Part shown: positions 17,973-27,542 of the stretch, piece after piece | How the letters are laid out: every line of letters starts with the position of its first letter | Position numbering within the stretch: position 1 is the stretch's first letter | Assembly: GCF_900103005.1 (NCBI RefSeq) | Contig: NZ_FMWL01000001.1 | Span: 186,001 to 250,000 of the forward strand | Length of the DNA: 64,000 bases | Reading direction: 5' to 3' | Source: Acidaminobacter hydrogenoformans DSM 2784 | Lineage (GTDB): Bacteria > Bacillota > Clostridia > Peptostreptococcales > Acidaminobacteraceae | Notes under the pieces: generated by a model | Told to the model about the DNA's origin: nothing | The model's input: only the letters and a program-made list of their open reading frames with translations | The model's database searches: none | Position numbers and translations under genes: made by a program

Positions 17973-18443
17973 TTATACCTTGTCTTTAACTTCATTTAGC
18001 TTCTCTTCAGCGGCGGCTTTGACATCCTCAACTTTTTCCTCAGCCGTTTCCTTGGCGTCTTCCACAGCGGCTTCAGCATCCGCTTTCACGGCCTCAGCCT
18101 TTTCCGTGGCTTCGTCTGCAGCAGCTTCCGCTTTTTCTTTGACCTCTTCAGCCTGATCTTCGGCCTTGTCCTTTGCGCCTTCAAATTTGTCCTTGGCTTC
18201 TTCCACTTTGTCTTCAGCTTTGTCCTTGAGGGATTCCGCTTTCTCTTTGGCGTCCTCAAGGGCATCTTCAGCTTTGTCCTTCAGGCCCTCCGCCTTTTCT
18301 TTTGCGTCCTCCATCATGTCCTCAGCCTTGTCCTTGAGCTCATCCGCCTTCTCCTTGGCGTCCTCCATGACGTCCTCAGCTTTGTCCTTGACCTTTTCAG
18401 CCGTCTCTTTGGATTTGTGGAGCAGCTTGTCGAAAAATCCCAT
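17973..18443 (-). CDS. LEA-like amphipathic helical repeat protein
   Basis: A 156-residue, highly charged protein made almost entirely of 11-residue units (pairs giving 22), e.g. KAEDVMEDAKEKADELKD. Composition is Lys, Glu, Ala and Asp, with no Cys or Trp. After the hydrophobic start MGFFDKLLHK there is no signal peptide. The periodicity is that of group 3 LEA proteins and apolipoprotein-like helices, which protect membranes or proteins during desiccation or osmotic stress; the role here is inference. The ATG at 18443 is 6 bases after GAGGAGG, and an in-frame ATG at 18449 abuts the RBS. Its place next to a K+ channel and c-di-GMP enzyme would fit osmotic adaptation. Confidence 0.85.
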   Translation of the reverse strand: MGFFDKLLHKSKETAEKVKDKAEDVMEDAKEKADELKDKAEDMMEDAKEKAEGLKDKAEDALEDAKEKAESLKDKAEDKVEEAKDKFEGAKDKAEDQAEEVKEKAEAAADEATEKAEAVKADAEAAVEDAKETAEEKVEDVKAAAEEKLNEVKDKV

Positions 18444-18786
18444 ATCCATCCTCCTCGCTAAATGTGTTTTGGCATTATGTTTTTTACCGACTTGATCGCT
18501 GTCATTCGGTGATTCTTTTAATGTATACCCTTAATTCAGGTGCGACTTCCATCTGTTTATGAAATTTTCTTCTGGAGTGTCCACCTGATCATTTTTTCCC
18601 GAATGCTTTGACGCGGCGGAGGGCATCATCACCACGGATGCGGCATGTTTGCCATGAGGCTCAAAATAGTGGCAGGCTGCCACGTAAATAGAAAAGGGTG
18701 AAGCACGCACCAGTAGCCATAGATACTTTGGCAGTTGGTGCTGGCTTTACCCTTTTGTTTTTCCAAATTAACTTGATCTTAAGCAC
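18444..18786. other. Intergenic region, 343 bp
   Basis: It contains the promoter side of the LEA-like gene (no clear consensus), a GTGGCAGGCTGCCACG inverted repeat near 18667-18684, and the terminator of the membrane GGDEF gene. No gene seen. Confidence 0.4.
18690..18766 (-). terminator. Terminator of the membrane GGDEF gene
   Basis: Arms AAAAGGGTGAAGC...CACCAG and CTGG...GCTTTACCCTTTT; the minus-strand transcript then reads TTTTCTATTT. Confidence 0.7.
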
Positions 18787-19974
18787 TTAAGCCTCCGCCC
18801 CAGCCAAGGCCTCAGCCTCAGTTCCCATCTCCGCCGCAAGCCTCCGCTCCAGCTTGCGCCGCTTCTTCTCCTGGTACATCAGCTCATCAATCCGTCGCAT
18901 GGCCTGGTCTACTGACTCCGCGGACTCGTAACGGAAGGTGTCAAAGCCTATGCTGACATTGATCTCCCAAGGCTCTCCGGAGGTCCGGTTGTAGTCCGTG
19001 AACGCCTCATGTATCCTCGCCACCGCCCGGTTTAGCGCCCGCGGCTCTCCAACCTCAATCACCACAAAGAACTCATCCCCCGCATAACGGGCAACGAAGT
19101 CACCACTGCGCAGGGCACCCTTGATGATCTCCGCCGCCCGCTTGATCGCAAGGTCCCCGGTGGCATGGCCATAAGCATCATTGACTTCCTTCAAATTATC
19201 AATATCCAGCATCATCCCACCGTAAAGCACATCACCGCGCCGCTCACTCATGGACTCAATCAGGTTATCCACGCTGCGGCGGTTGTCAATCCCCGTCAGA
19301 CTGTCCACAAGGAGCAGCGACTTCTGAACATTTAGGAAAATCAGCAGCAGCGCCAAAGCCATACTGCTCCAGATCATGGTAGTGCCATAGAAATAGTACT
19401 GGATCATAACCCCAAACAGCGGCAGCAGCGGGAACGCCGCTAAAGACAACAGCTTGGTCGAGTCCATCTTCTGCCGGTTCTGCAGCAGCGTCAGATAAGC
19501 CTGCCCCACTATGAAAACATTGAGGAGGATTTGCAGAAGGAAATGCGGCCCTCGTTCATAAACATTTCCAGGAAAAATTTTGAAAAGAAAGCCGGTGAAA
19601 GGATTGATCAGGACAAGCGCCAAAATAATAACCACAGGCACACCCCTGATCAGCCGTCTGCGCCTGAGGTCCGGCACCTCCCTGAGCAGATAATGCTCCA
19701 CATACTCCGCCCAAAGCCCCATGGTAAACGGCGCCAGCAGGAACAGCAACATGTTGCTGACATAATTCAGCGCAGGCATAATAGCCCCTGGTTGCCGGTC
19801 CACCGCAAAGCTGATGATCTCCGAAACCGTGATGATCAGAACCATCCCCGTGAGCCGGCCAAAGATCTTGTTCGTCTTCACGCCCGCCCCCGCGGATGCC
19901 CTGCTGTTCAGCAACAGAATCAGCAAAATCAGCGTCGCAAATATATTAATGTCCAGTCGGATAAACAGCTCCAT
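18787..19974 (-). CDS. Membrane-bound diguanylate cyclase (GGDEF)
   Basis: A 395-residue protein. The N-terminal ~225 residues form about seven TM helices (7TM-type sensor: FATLILLILLLN, LLFLLAPFTMGLWAEYV, VPVVIILALVLINP). A GGDEF domain follows, with LTGIDNRRSVDNLI, LDIDNLKEVNDAYGH and the active-site loop RYAGDEFFVV. AGDEF in place of GGDEF is a common active variant. It should synthesise c-di-GMP in response to a membrane signal. The ATG at 19974 is 6 bases after GAGGAGG; the frame opens at 20043, but that part has no RBS. Confidence 0.9.
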   Translation of the reverse strand: MELFIRLDINIFATLILLILLLNSRASAGAGVKTNKIFGRLTGMVLIITVSEIISFAVDRQPGAIMPALNYVSNMLLFLLAPFTMGLWAEYVEHYLLREVPDLRRRRLIRGVPVVIILALVLINPFTGFLFKIFPGNVYERGPHFLLQILLNVFIVGQAYLTLLQNRQKMDSTKLLSLAAFPLLPLFGVMIQYYFYGTTMIWSSMALALLLIFLNVQKSLLLVDSLTGIDNRRSVDNLIESMSERRGDVLYGGMMLDIDNLKEVNDAYGHATGDLAIKRAAEIIKGALRSGDFVARYAGDEFFVVIEVGEPRALNRAVARIHEAFTDYNRTSGEPWEINVSIGFDTFRYESAESVDQAMRRIDELMYQEKKRRKLERRLAAEMGTEAEALAGAEA

Positions 19975-20244
19975 CCAAGGCCTCCTCTCAGCGCTCCCAC
20001 AGCCGCCGATGGTTTCTTTAATTATACCGTGAATTGGACTCAAATCAAGTTAGTGTGCGTTATAAACAGGTTTATTTCTTCGCGGTTATGTGCAACTTTT
20101 GCGCCTTGGTCAATAATTATGCCTGAGGATAGCGAATAGTGAGCATTTGTGAATTCTATCACATTATTAAAATTATTGACATAATGTAATTACATTTTGA
20201 TTACATGGGCATAATCAGGGATTGCTGAACGGATCACAACCCAT
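19975..20244. other. Intergenic region next to the transposase remnant
   Basis: It carries one GCCGATGGT copy (20005-20013) and an AT-rich palindrome (ATGTAATTACAT, ~20181-20192). No gene seen. Confidence 0.35.
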
Positions 20245-20925
20245 TTACAGCAGCCAGGTTTTCGCGATTTTTATAAATGGAATCTGCCAGCACAGCCTCA
20301 GGATAGCATCCGATCCGGTTGTACACAGAATGCGTTTTCGAATCATACATGTCTTACGCTGCTTTTCGTTTGAAAGATAATCCTTGCGGGCACGATTGTG
20401 ATAAGTTCTATGCTTTGCAGCAACTGAGATGTCGGGCGCATGTAGTGCGTCAATCATGTCTTCGAGTTTTTCAAGCGCTTCTTTCAGAAGACGCAAATCC
20501 GTTGGAAAGCGGATATCACTTGGCGCGCAGGTTGCATCAAGAATGAGTTTTCCTTGCTTTGGAATATCATCAAAACTGATTTGAACGTCCTTGGTAGTTG
20601 GTTCGGATGGACCAAAGCCATTAGTGTAGTGATGATCATCGTCATCGCGTTTCTCAGAAGCAGCGGCTGCTTCAAGCTCTTTTATGGCAATGATGTTGTT
20701 GATCTCTAAGAGAATGTCTGGTGTGAAACGCTTTCTGAAATGCGTGATCAGCGATGCATCAAATGGTGGCCGATCATCTTCAAAGCTGTCAAAACCAAGG
20801 AAGTACTGAAGATATGGGTTCTTCAAAATTATGCCATCGAAAGCCGCCTTGAAGTCAGTATTTTCAATGGTTTTAACTTCTTTCAGCAAGCCCTCTTTAT
20901 AACATATTTGTAATTTAATATTCAA
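20245..20925 (-). pseudogene. Transposase remnant (IS1182/IS5-like N-terminal half)
   Basis: A 226-residue frame with an InsH/DUF772-type transposase N-terminus: NPYLQYFLGFDSFED, PPFDASLITHFRKRF, then LILDATCAPSDIRFPTDLRLL and KHRTYHNRARKDYL. Family transposases are ~450-500 residues with a C-terminal DDE domain. Here the frame ends in unrelated residues (CWQIPFIKIAKTWLL), so the catalytic C-terminal part is lost. IS ends were not identified. It is more AT-rich than neighbouring genes. Exact IS family is uncertain. Confidence 0.75.
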
Positions 20926-20989
20926 TGTTTTTATGCAACGCTATTGATATGCAGTATATTCGTTAAGAAAATTGTTCACTAAAAAACAT

Positions 20990-21023
20990 AAAAAAGCGGC
21001 ACCTCAAAATAAAGCGTGCCGCA
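20990..21023 (-). terminator. Terminator of the beta-helix membrane protein gene
   Basis: GCGGCAC / GTGCCGC stem with TTTTTTATG on the minus strand, 22 bases after the stop of 21045-22226. Confidence 0.85.
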
Positions 21024-21044
21024 GAAATGGCTGGAAGAAATTTT

Positions 21045-22226
21045 TCAGAAGCTCAGTTGTCTCTCAACTGGTTTTGGCCTCCAAGAGAGCACCAGTGCGC
21101 CAATCCCAGCAAACACAACGAGCAGACGTATCAGCAGACCAAGATATGGGACTTGCATTAGTGCCATGAGGATCAGAAGACCCAACAGGAACAGCCACAT
21201 ACCTTTGTGAATCTCCGGCCAGCCAAGATGTTTCGATAGCCATGAGCCTATAAAGACGGCTACCACGATCTTGGACAGATAGAGCGAAACACCATAGATT
21301 AATCCAGTTATGATGCCCAGTGGAATCCCAATCACCGTCAGCATGACGAGAACGATGAGGATTGGCACAACAATGAGGGCAAGTGCACCCACACCCAGTG
21401 TTTTTAGTGGTGTTTCTGAGATATGACTTGCAGTCTTCGACCAATATTCCGGTTGCCAAAGTCTTACAATTAGCCATAGAATAAAAGTGCCGGCCATGTT
21501 AATTAATATACCCAGGTAGGTACTGGCTCTGGTCAGTCTATGAGGCCTCATCTGAGTTGGTGTCTCCGGTTCCCTGTATTCCCAGTCTGTGCGGCCAGTG
21601 ATTCGCGCCCCTGGTGATATGAAGGCCTCTTTTGTGCTTGTGTACAAAAGATCGCCGTTGATCGCAGCATTGTCCATTAGTCTGATGTATTCAGCTTCAA
21701 TTTGAGCGTTTCGGCCGACCTGTCCATTAATGGAAATATCCGCGCCGCCACCATTGATATCCCGAGCCACAGCACCCTCAATTATTAGGGTTTGGCCGCC
21801 AAAGAACAAGTCGCGTCCAATTGTGGATTCCTTGGCAAGATTCATATCCTGAGCACCCAGGAAGACGTCGCGCATACCTTGTCCCCGGATTGTGACTGTC
21901 TGACCCGCGCCGTAAATGTTGCCGGTGACCTTGCCGTTGATAGTGAGCGTTTGGCCTGCGACAATCAGATCACCATTGATGTCGCCATTGACTGTGATGT
22001 TCTGGCCAAATGCGAAGGTCGTGCCGTCAACGTTTCCGTCTACTCTAACCGTGCTGCCGGCAAAAAAACCCGGTCCGTCTACCGCAGTGCCTGCCTCAAG
22101 CATGGATAACGGTGTTTGATTGCTCAGGGTGGACCCACCCAAGGATATGCTTGTCATTAAAAGTACACACACAAGCAATATCAGAGCAGTTGACAAGTTA
22201 ATGCCTTTTGGTCTTAATTTAAGCAT
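21045..22226 (-). CDS. Polymer-forming (bactofilin-like) beta-helix membrane protein
   Basis: A 393-residue protein. A signal or TM segment (~12-32) is followed by ~180 residues of short hydrophobic repeats (DINGDLIVAGQTLTINGKVTGNIYGAGQTVTIRG), typical of right-handed beta-helix or polymer-forming domains. The C-terminal ~150 residues contain four TM helices (LGILINMAGTFILWLIV, VLVMLTVIGIPLGIITGLI, FIGSWLSKHLG, MWLFLLGLLILMAL). This matches 'polymer-forming cytoskeletal' membrane proteins of unknown function, possibly an envelope scaffold. RBS AAGGAGGT is 7 bases before the ATG. Confidence 0.85.
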   Translation of the reverse strand: MLKLRPKGINLSTALILLVCVLLMTSISLGGSTLSNQTPLSMLEAGTAVDGPGFFAGSTVRVDGNVDGTTFAFGQNITVNGDINGDLIVAGQTLTINGKVTGNIYGAGQTVTIRGQGMRDVFLGAQDMNLAKESTIGRDLFFGGQTLIIEGAVARDINGGGADISINGQVGRNAQIEAEYIRLMDNAAINGDLLYTSTKEAFISPGARITGRTDWEYREPETPTQMRPHRLTRASTYLGILINMAGTFILWLIVRLWQPEYWSKTASHISETPLKTLGVGALALIVVPILIVLVMLTVIGIPLGIITGLIYGVSLYLSKIVVAVFIGSWLSKHLGWPEIHKGMWLFLLGLLILMALMQVPYLGLLIRLLVVFAGIGALVLSWRPKPVERQLSF

Positions 22227-22375
22227 TGGAAGACCTCCTTATTTGAATCCCATATGACAAAAAGGAATGAGGCATTATTCCTCTATTGAATATATATCGT
22301 ATATTTCGACGCTTACGCTTAAAGTTTCGTTAAATCTTATGATTCTCAGGGAAACGGTGTCTGGCACGTCAAAGG

Positions 22376-22476
22376 GGATTTGATCTACTATTTACCGCAA
22401 TCCATCACCAGGCGCCTCCGGAGCTTTTTTGGGGGCGCTTTTCCATGCTTCCTCGTGGGTATGAAAAACCATCGGC
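22376..22476 (+). repeat. Dispersed repeat family, copy F (partial)
   Basis: It contains the family's GCGCCTCC...GGGGGCGCTTTT hairpin (22411-22443) and ends at an ACCATCGGC copy (22468-22476). It abuts the 5' end of a surface-protein remnant. Confidence 0.7.
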
Positions 22477-22502
22477 TAAAGCCTCCTTGAAAAGCGTTTT
22501 GA

Positions 22503-23313
22503 CGCTTTGATGAGGATGACGAACCATTTGAAGATGAAAAAACAGACTTAGATCCAAAAGAAGGCCCTCGTGATCTTGACATCGTCGTCGACCTGGCAAC
22601 TGGCAATATTTCCGGAGATGTCACCGGCACCTGTGGCACCACATTGACAAGTGCAGGTGCAGGAGATGAAAATAACTATTCCCGCATCTGGTTCCGGGTA
22701 CTTCTTCCTAACATGCCGCCCGTCGCCCACGCTGGCGACGATCAGACCGTCGACGAAGGCGACCTGGTCACCTTATCCGGCACCTTCGAAGATCCCAACC
22801 CAGAAGATACCCACACTTTCCTGTGGCATCTGGAATCCGCATCCAACGGACAAGCCGTTCCAGACTCAGAAACAGAGACCTTAAACTTTGTACCCGTTGA
22901 CAACGGCACCTATACCTTCACCTTTACCGTAACGGATAACTACGGCGCATGGGATTCAGATGAAGTGGTCATCACTTCCGAAAACGTCGCTCCTGAGGTC
23001 AGCATAGACCGCCTCTTTGACGAAACGGACATGGATATTGGCATAGATGTCCCCGTTGCTTTAGTCAATCTGGAAGTGAATCTGACAGCCAGCTTCACGG
23101 ACGCAGGAACGGCCGATACGCATTTCGCGAAGCTTGAGTGGGGCGATTCGACCTTTGATTCCAGCTTTTCATCCTTTACAGACTAAACAGCTTAAGAAGA
23201 TTGATGCCTCCAAACTTCTCGTAATCTCAGGGGATCAAGCACTCGCTTCAGGAGATCAGCTGATTGCAGTTGGAAAATATCAGGAAGCCCTGCGCGGGAT
23301 TCTCGGAATTTAG
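22503..23313 (+). pseudogene. Remnant of a secreted PKD/Ig-like surface protein
   Basis: An open stretch from 22503 to 23186 encodes an acidic region (FDEDDEPFEDEKTDLDP), then a PKD-like domain (PPVAHAGDDQTVDEGDL ... YTFTFTVTDNYGAWDSDEV). A stop at 22500 and the joined repeat copy show the 5' part is missing. From ~23190 a different frame reads LKKIDASKLLVISGDQALA and ends at 23313, so internal sequence is lost as well. No start codon with RBS. It is probably the scar of a large exported protein gene. Confidence 0.75.
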
Positions 23314-23422
23314 CTGTGCTCACCCCTGAACCCTTACAACCGCGCCCATCCTAACACCCAAATATTTGTAAAGCTATTCCATTTATTTTAACCTACTGCC
23401 ACCGCCCTGCCCTTTTTCGGGG

Positions 23423-23428
23423 TATAAT
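23423..23428 (+). promoter_or_regulatory. Probable -10 element (TATAAT)
   Basis: A perfect TATAAT 24 bases before the start of the giant membrane protein gene. No good -35 at 17 bases was seen. Confidence 0.45.
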
Positions 23429-23451
23429 CAAACCAAACTGGAGGTGAGCGT

Positions 23452-26400
23452 ATGAGTTCCAGAGGTTTGAGCTTCAACCGGCAAAGAAAGCAATCCGGCC
23501 TTCTGACGAAGTGGATGTGGTTCTATGTCTTTATCTTTCTGCCCGTCTATTTTTTGATCAATGCCCTTCTGATGACCGATCAAATTCAGACGTTCACGGA
23601 AATGTCCCCTGGCAACTGGAGCAGGCTGAGCGACCTGATCTGGCTTCTATATTTCACTGCCGTCCTCATAGTCTCCGCCTGGACCTTTGCTGAAGCGCTG
23701 AGACTTTCGCGACGCGCCTATCTCCTGATTCAAGTGTCCTTCTGGTCGCTGCTCGGCTACATACTGATCAGCGCACTGATCACGCTGACGCGGGGCTGGT
23801 CATACGACCTTTACATTGGGCTTACCATAGGCACCTTTCTGTGTGTTGTATGGTGCCTCCCCAACCACTACTATTTCAAACGGAGAAAAGGGATTTTTGG
23901 CGTTCCGCCCGCGCCGGAGCAGATTAACACCGGAGTGTCTGACACCCAGAATCAGAGGATGCCAGAGCCCGAAGCTTTGCCGGGTGGCGCTGTGGCTGCG
24001 GCTGTGGTGGCGGATACGGTACTGGAACCATCGGCAGGGAGCCCTAAAAGCTTAGTTATTGCCGATGGTCACTCAACCCCCAACCCACCCCTCCATGACA
24101 ACTTCCCCAACGAGGGCCGCAGCGGTTTCGAGCTGGAACTCAGGCGGCTTCGCGGAGCCGGCCTCATCACGGACGAGACCCTGAGCCAAGTGCTGAGCGC
24201 CCACCGACAGTTATATGACACCTTGACACAACAGGCAAAGAACGAAAGAGCCGCACGGGAAGCGGCGGCAGTACAACACACGGCACAGGCAGCGCGGACG
24301 CGTAAGGTTCTCTCAAAGCAGGAACTCCGCGACCGCAACATCACCCTGGTCCTCGTGCTTGGGGTGCTGTTCGTCATGCTGGCGGGCACCATCTTCGCCA
24401 CCAGCAACTGGAGCCTGTTCAGCAGCGCCCTCAAAACGGCGCTGATCCTGCTGGTGGCGGTGCTGTTCTTTGGCGTCAGCCTGCTGGCGGAGAAAAAGCT
24501 GCGCATAGCAAAGACCGCCTTCGCCTTCTGGGTGCTGGGAGCGCTATTCGTGCCGGTGATTTTTCTTTCGATTGGCTATTTCGAGCTTTTCGGAAAATGG
24601 CTGTCGCTTCAAGGCAATGGGAAGTATGTGCTGGGATTGATCAGCATGGCGGCTTCTGCATTGGTTTACGGCTACAGCACACTGAAATTCAACAACAGCA
24701 TTTTTGCCTGGATGACACTGACAGCGGTCAGTCTGGGTGCCGGCTTCGCCATTGCGGCGCTTCGTCTCGGGGTAGACCGCTTCTATCTCGGTATTGCGCT
24801 GGTCAATGGACTGTTTGTCCTTTCGGGATTAGGGAAAAAGGTGCCGGTCGTGCTGAAGCCATTTCATAAGGAGGTTCACCGGTTCGTGCCGGTGAACCTC
24901 TCAATCAGCTCGGCGCTGATGCTGGTCGTGTTTGAGGACCCAAGGTTTCAGGGGATCAATCTCCTGCTGGCCTCCGTCCTTTATACCGCCATGGTCTTCT
25001 CACGGTGGGAAAAGGAATACAGCATCCCGGCAGGTCTTCTTCTGATGGTTGGGCTCTATCAGTTTGTGGAGCATTCCAGTCTGAGATCCCTGGATCTGAT
25101 CCTGTTTTCTGTTACCAGCTTTGCCTTCCTGGGCTTGTCGTTGGCATCCGGCCAAAGAGACGCATTGCAGCGCCTTTATCGCTATCTCAGCGCCGCCGCG
25201 GCCCTCATTACCTTTATCTACATCCAGCTCACCAGCCTGACCCTACTGGAAGCGCGGCCTTCCTGGACAGCGCTGGCCGGCCTGGTGCTGATTGCCCTGA
25301 ACGCCTTGGTGCTTGCAGTGAAAACCGGCGAGCGGCCTTATGCCTGGGCTTTTCCTGTCCTGCTGACTTCCGTGGCCCATCAGGGCTATGACTTGATCCA
25401 CCTTAGCAACGCGGCGTATCTGTATGCGGGCCACATGGGCGGCTTTGGCGCGGCCATGTTCCTACTTCTATATGCCTTCAACCCTTGGAAAGCCATCCAA
25501 AATGTCCGCGGCAGCAGCGGGGCCCTGGCCGTGATGGTCATGGGGTTGTCTTATCTCATGGCGGTCTGGGAAGGGCACTGGCTCACGGGCATTCTGGTAC
25601 TGGGCGCGCTGATTGGCCTGTTGACGCTGACTTACTTCAGACAGAAGCACCTGCTTACGTCAACGCCAGCGTCAACACCTCAAACCGCTCAAGGTCCTCA
25701 AGCGCCTCAAGCCTCTCAAACCTCTAAAGCCTCTCAACGCACACCGGGCAGCCTTGCCCTGCGCGCTACCACCTACCTGTCTTGGAGTCTGCCAGTCCTG
25801 ACCATGATTGAGCTGCTCACTGTTTACAGACTGATCGACCCGCAGCTGGTCCTATCCGCCTCAAAGGGCAGTTACGGCCTTGAGCTCCACAGCGGCCTGT
25901 CGACTTTGGTGTTATTCCTCGTTGCCGTATCGCTAAAGCGCTTCGAACGGCAGCTGACGACGACCTTCTTTTGGGTTGCCCATGGTCTGCTCCCTCCAGC
26001 GATCCTTCTGCTCTTACAGGATTATGGCGACTTTCCGCCAGTATTCACGGCCGCCGTACTGATTTACCTTTACAGCTTCCGCATGTTTCAAAGAAAGCAA
26101 GTGGAACCGTCCACGCTCCAGCCTCAAAGCCAGACCCTCCTGAGCTGCGCCTTTCTCTACGGCGCCTATACCAGCGGCGGGCTGACGGTCATGGCTCTTT
26201 TTAGCGCCTTAAAATTGGATTCCGACTGGAACGGCTTCATCCTGCCAGTGTTCAGTCTGATCCTGTTCGTAGTCTGGCGCTTCATGAAAACACTACTAAA
26301 AGTTTGGACCCTCTGGTTCCTGATTCCTTCAGCCTGGCTTGGCGCCGTCATGCTCGCCGCGCGGCCAGCTTCTGAGCTTTCCCATTTCGGCGGCGTTGTC

Positions 26401-27297
26401 ATATCCCTGGTCATGGCACTCTATCTGATGCGCCGCAGCGGTCTGGAAGGCTTTAGCTTTGTGGCGCTGCTACCTCTGTTTCTCTCCGCCGCGAGCCTCA
26501 ACCGGGGCGCTTTCTACGGTCAGCACACCACTATGCTGGCCTTCCTGGCTGTTCTGACGGCGCTCCTGGTCCTGGCAGGAAACCGTCTGCTGAAACAATT
26601 GTATGTCGTCGCTCCAATCGCGCCCGCCCCTGAAACCAAGGGCCGCCGCTCGCTACGAAGCTTCGGCACCCTGGACGGCTACACCCTGAATGCCCTGCTG
26701 ATGATCCTCTTATCCCAGACCGTCCTGATGGACATGTCAAACCCCGGCTGGATCAGGCTCCTGCCACCCCTCGAACTCACAGTTCTCCTATTTATGCAGC
26801 GCGGCCGCGCCGGCTCTGGCCTTGGCCGCCGAATCGCGAACACCCTCTGGTTTATCTCCCTCCTGCTCCCGTATTGGATCACCCTCGACCTGCTCCAGCC
26901 GTCAACGCAGTTTCTCACCGAGCTCAGACTCCTCCCCCTTCTGCCGATGGTCACCGTCCTCACCCCATGGCAGTGGAAAGCTTATGAGCGGATCCTGCGC
27001 TGGATCGAAGCGGCGGTCTTAGTTTTAATCGCCGTGACCTTGTTCGTGGAAATACTCTCGTATGATCTGCTGTCCGACGCCCTGATCCTTGGCGTCCTGT
27101 CTCTGGGCGCGCTGTTCTACGGCATGCAGGGCCATCGCCGAGATTACTTCTTCACCGGTGCGGCGGCGCTGCTGGCCAACGCCATCTTCCAAACCCGCGG
27201 CTTTTGGCAGAGCCTGCCTTGGTGGGTCTATTTGCTGATGGCGGGTCTGACCCTGATTGGGATTGCCAGTTATAATGAGTTGAAGTCCAGGAGGTAA
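23452..27297 (+). CDS. Giant polytopic membrane protein (DUF2157/SCO7613-like)
   Basis: A 1281-residue protein. Three or four N-terminal TM helices (~20-145) are followed by a soluble linker with a coiled segment (LRRLRGAGLITDETLSQVLSAHRQL, ~230-290). About 30 consecutive TM helices then run to the C-terminus. A low-complexity cytoplasmic loop of QTAQGPQAPQASQTSKASQ type lies near residue 745. Its layout resembles DUF2157 or SCO7613-C-terminal membrane proteins, for which no function is known. GGAGGTGA is 5-6 bases before the ATG. Strongly GC-rich, native-looking codon use. Transporter or envelope polymerase roles are possible but unsupported. Confidence 0.85.
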   Translation: MSSRGLSFNRQRKQSGLLTKWMWFYVFIFLPVYFLINALLMTDQIQTFTEMSPGNWSRLSDLIWLLYFTAVLIVSAWTFAEALRLSRRAYLLIQVSFWSLLGYILISALITLTRGWSYDLYIGLTIGTFLCVVWCLPNHYYFKRRKGIFGVPPAPEQINTGVSDTQNQRMPEPEALPGGAVAAAVVADTVLEPSAGSPKSLVIADGHSTPNPPLHDNFPNEGRSGFELELRRLRGAGLITDETLSQVLSAHRQLYDTLTQQAKNERAAREAAAVQHTAQAARTRKVLSKQELRDRNITLVLVLGVLFVMLAGTIFATSNWSLFSSALKTALILLVAVLFFGVSLLAEKKLRIAKTAFAFWVLGALFVPVIFLSIGYFELFGKWLSLQGNGKYVLGLISMAASALVYGYSTLKFNNSIFAWMTLTAVSLGAGFAIAALRLGVDRFYLGIALVNGLFVLSGLGKKVPVVLKPFHKEVHRFVPVNLSISSALMLVVFEDPRFQGINLLLASVLYTAMVFSRWEKEYSIPAGLLLMVGLYQFVEHSSLRSLDLILFSVTSFAFLGLSLASGQRDALQRLYRYLSAAAALITFIYIQLTSLTLLEARPSWTALAGLVLIALNALVLAVKTGERPYAWAFPVLLTSVAHQGYDLIHLSNAAYLYAGHMGGFGAAMFLLLYAFNPWKAIQNVRGSSGALAVMVMGLSYLMAVWEGHWLTGILVLGALIGLLTLTYFRQKHLLTSTPASTPQTAQGPQAPQASQTSKASQRTPGSLALRATTYLSWSLPVLTMIELLTVYRLIDPQLVLSASKGSYGLELHSGLSTLVLFLVAVSLKRFERQLTTTFFWVAHGLLPPAILLLLQDYGDFPPVFTAAVLIYLYSFRMFQRKQVEPSTLQPQSQTLLSCAFLYGAYTSGGLTVMALFSALKLDSDWNGFILPVFSLILFVVWRFMKTLLKVWTLWFLIPSAWLGAVMLAARPASELSHFGGVVISLVMALYLMRRSGLEGFSFVALLPLFLSAASLNRGAFYGQHTTMLAFLAVLTALLVLAGNRLLKQLYVVAPIAPAPETKGRRSLRSFGTLDGYTLNALLMILLSQTVLMDMSNPGWIRLLPPLELTVLLFMQRGRAGSGLGRRIANTLWFISLLLPYWITLDLLQPSTQFLTELRLLPLLPMVTVLTPWQWKAYERILRWIEAAVLVLIAVTLFVEILSYDLLSDALILGVLSLGALFYGMQGHRRDYFFTGAAALLANAIFQTRGFWQSLPWWVYLLMAGLTLIGIASYNELKSRR

Positions 27298-27458
27298 TTT
27301 TTCCAAAAATAAATAAAACAAATTTTCCATATTTTATTATTTTTTCATTAACATAACGCTATATTTTCTTAATAATTGGGTATCCTATAGTTACAAACAT
27401 GTTTCGAAGTGAAGTGGCGTCTGATGATCCTTGAACTCAGAGCTATAAAACTTTTAAA

Positions 27459-27534
27459 CTTGGTGGATGCGATGAATGCCGGATTAGTATGGACGCCTAT
27501 AGTCCGGCTTGAGCAGAAGGCGTAACCGACCCCC
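27459..27534 (+). ncRNA. Orphan c-di-GMP-II riboswitch aptamer
   Basis: GGTGGATGCGATGAATG ... TATGGACGCC ... GGCGTAACCGACC matches the class II aptamer pattern, namely a GATGAATG-like 5' segment, GG(A/C)CGCC paired with GGCG, and the invariant AACCGACC. It closely parallels the copy at 48007. No GGGGTC terminator arm follows, and repeat copy A begins within 10 bases, so the expression platform is lost and no gene is controlled. Confidence 0.75.
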
Positions 27535-27542
27535 AATGTCGC

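Noticed and set aside
20245-20925. Functional insertion sequence
   Set aside because: Only the N-terminal half of a transposase is present, the DDE catalytic part is missing, and terminal inverted repeats were not found.
22388-22730. Several short overlapping minus-strand frames around repeat copy F
   Set aside because: They follow the repeat hairpin and the antisense of the PKD fragment. No start signals or similarity.
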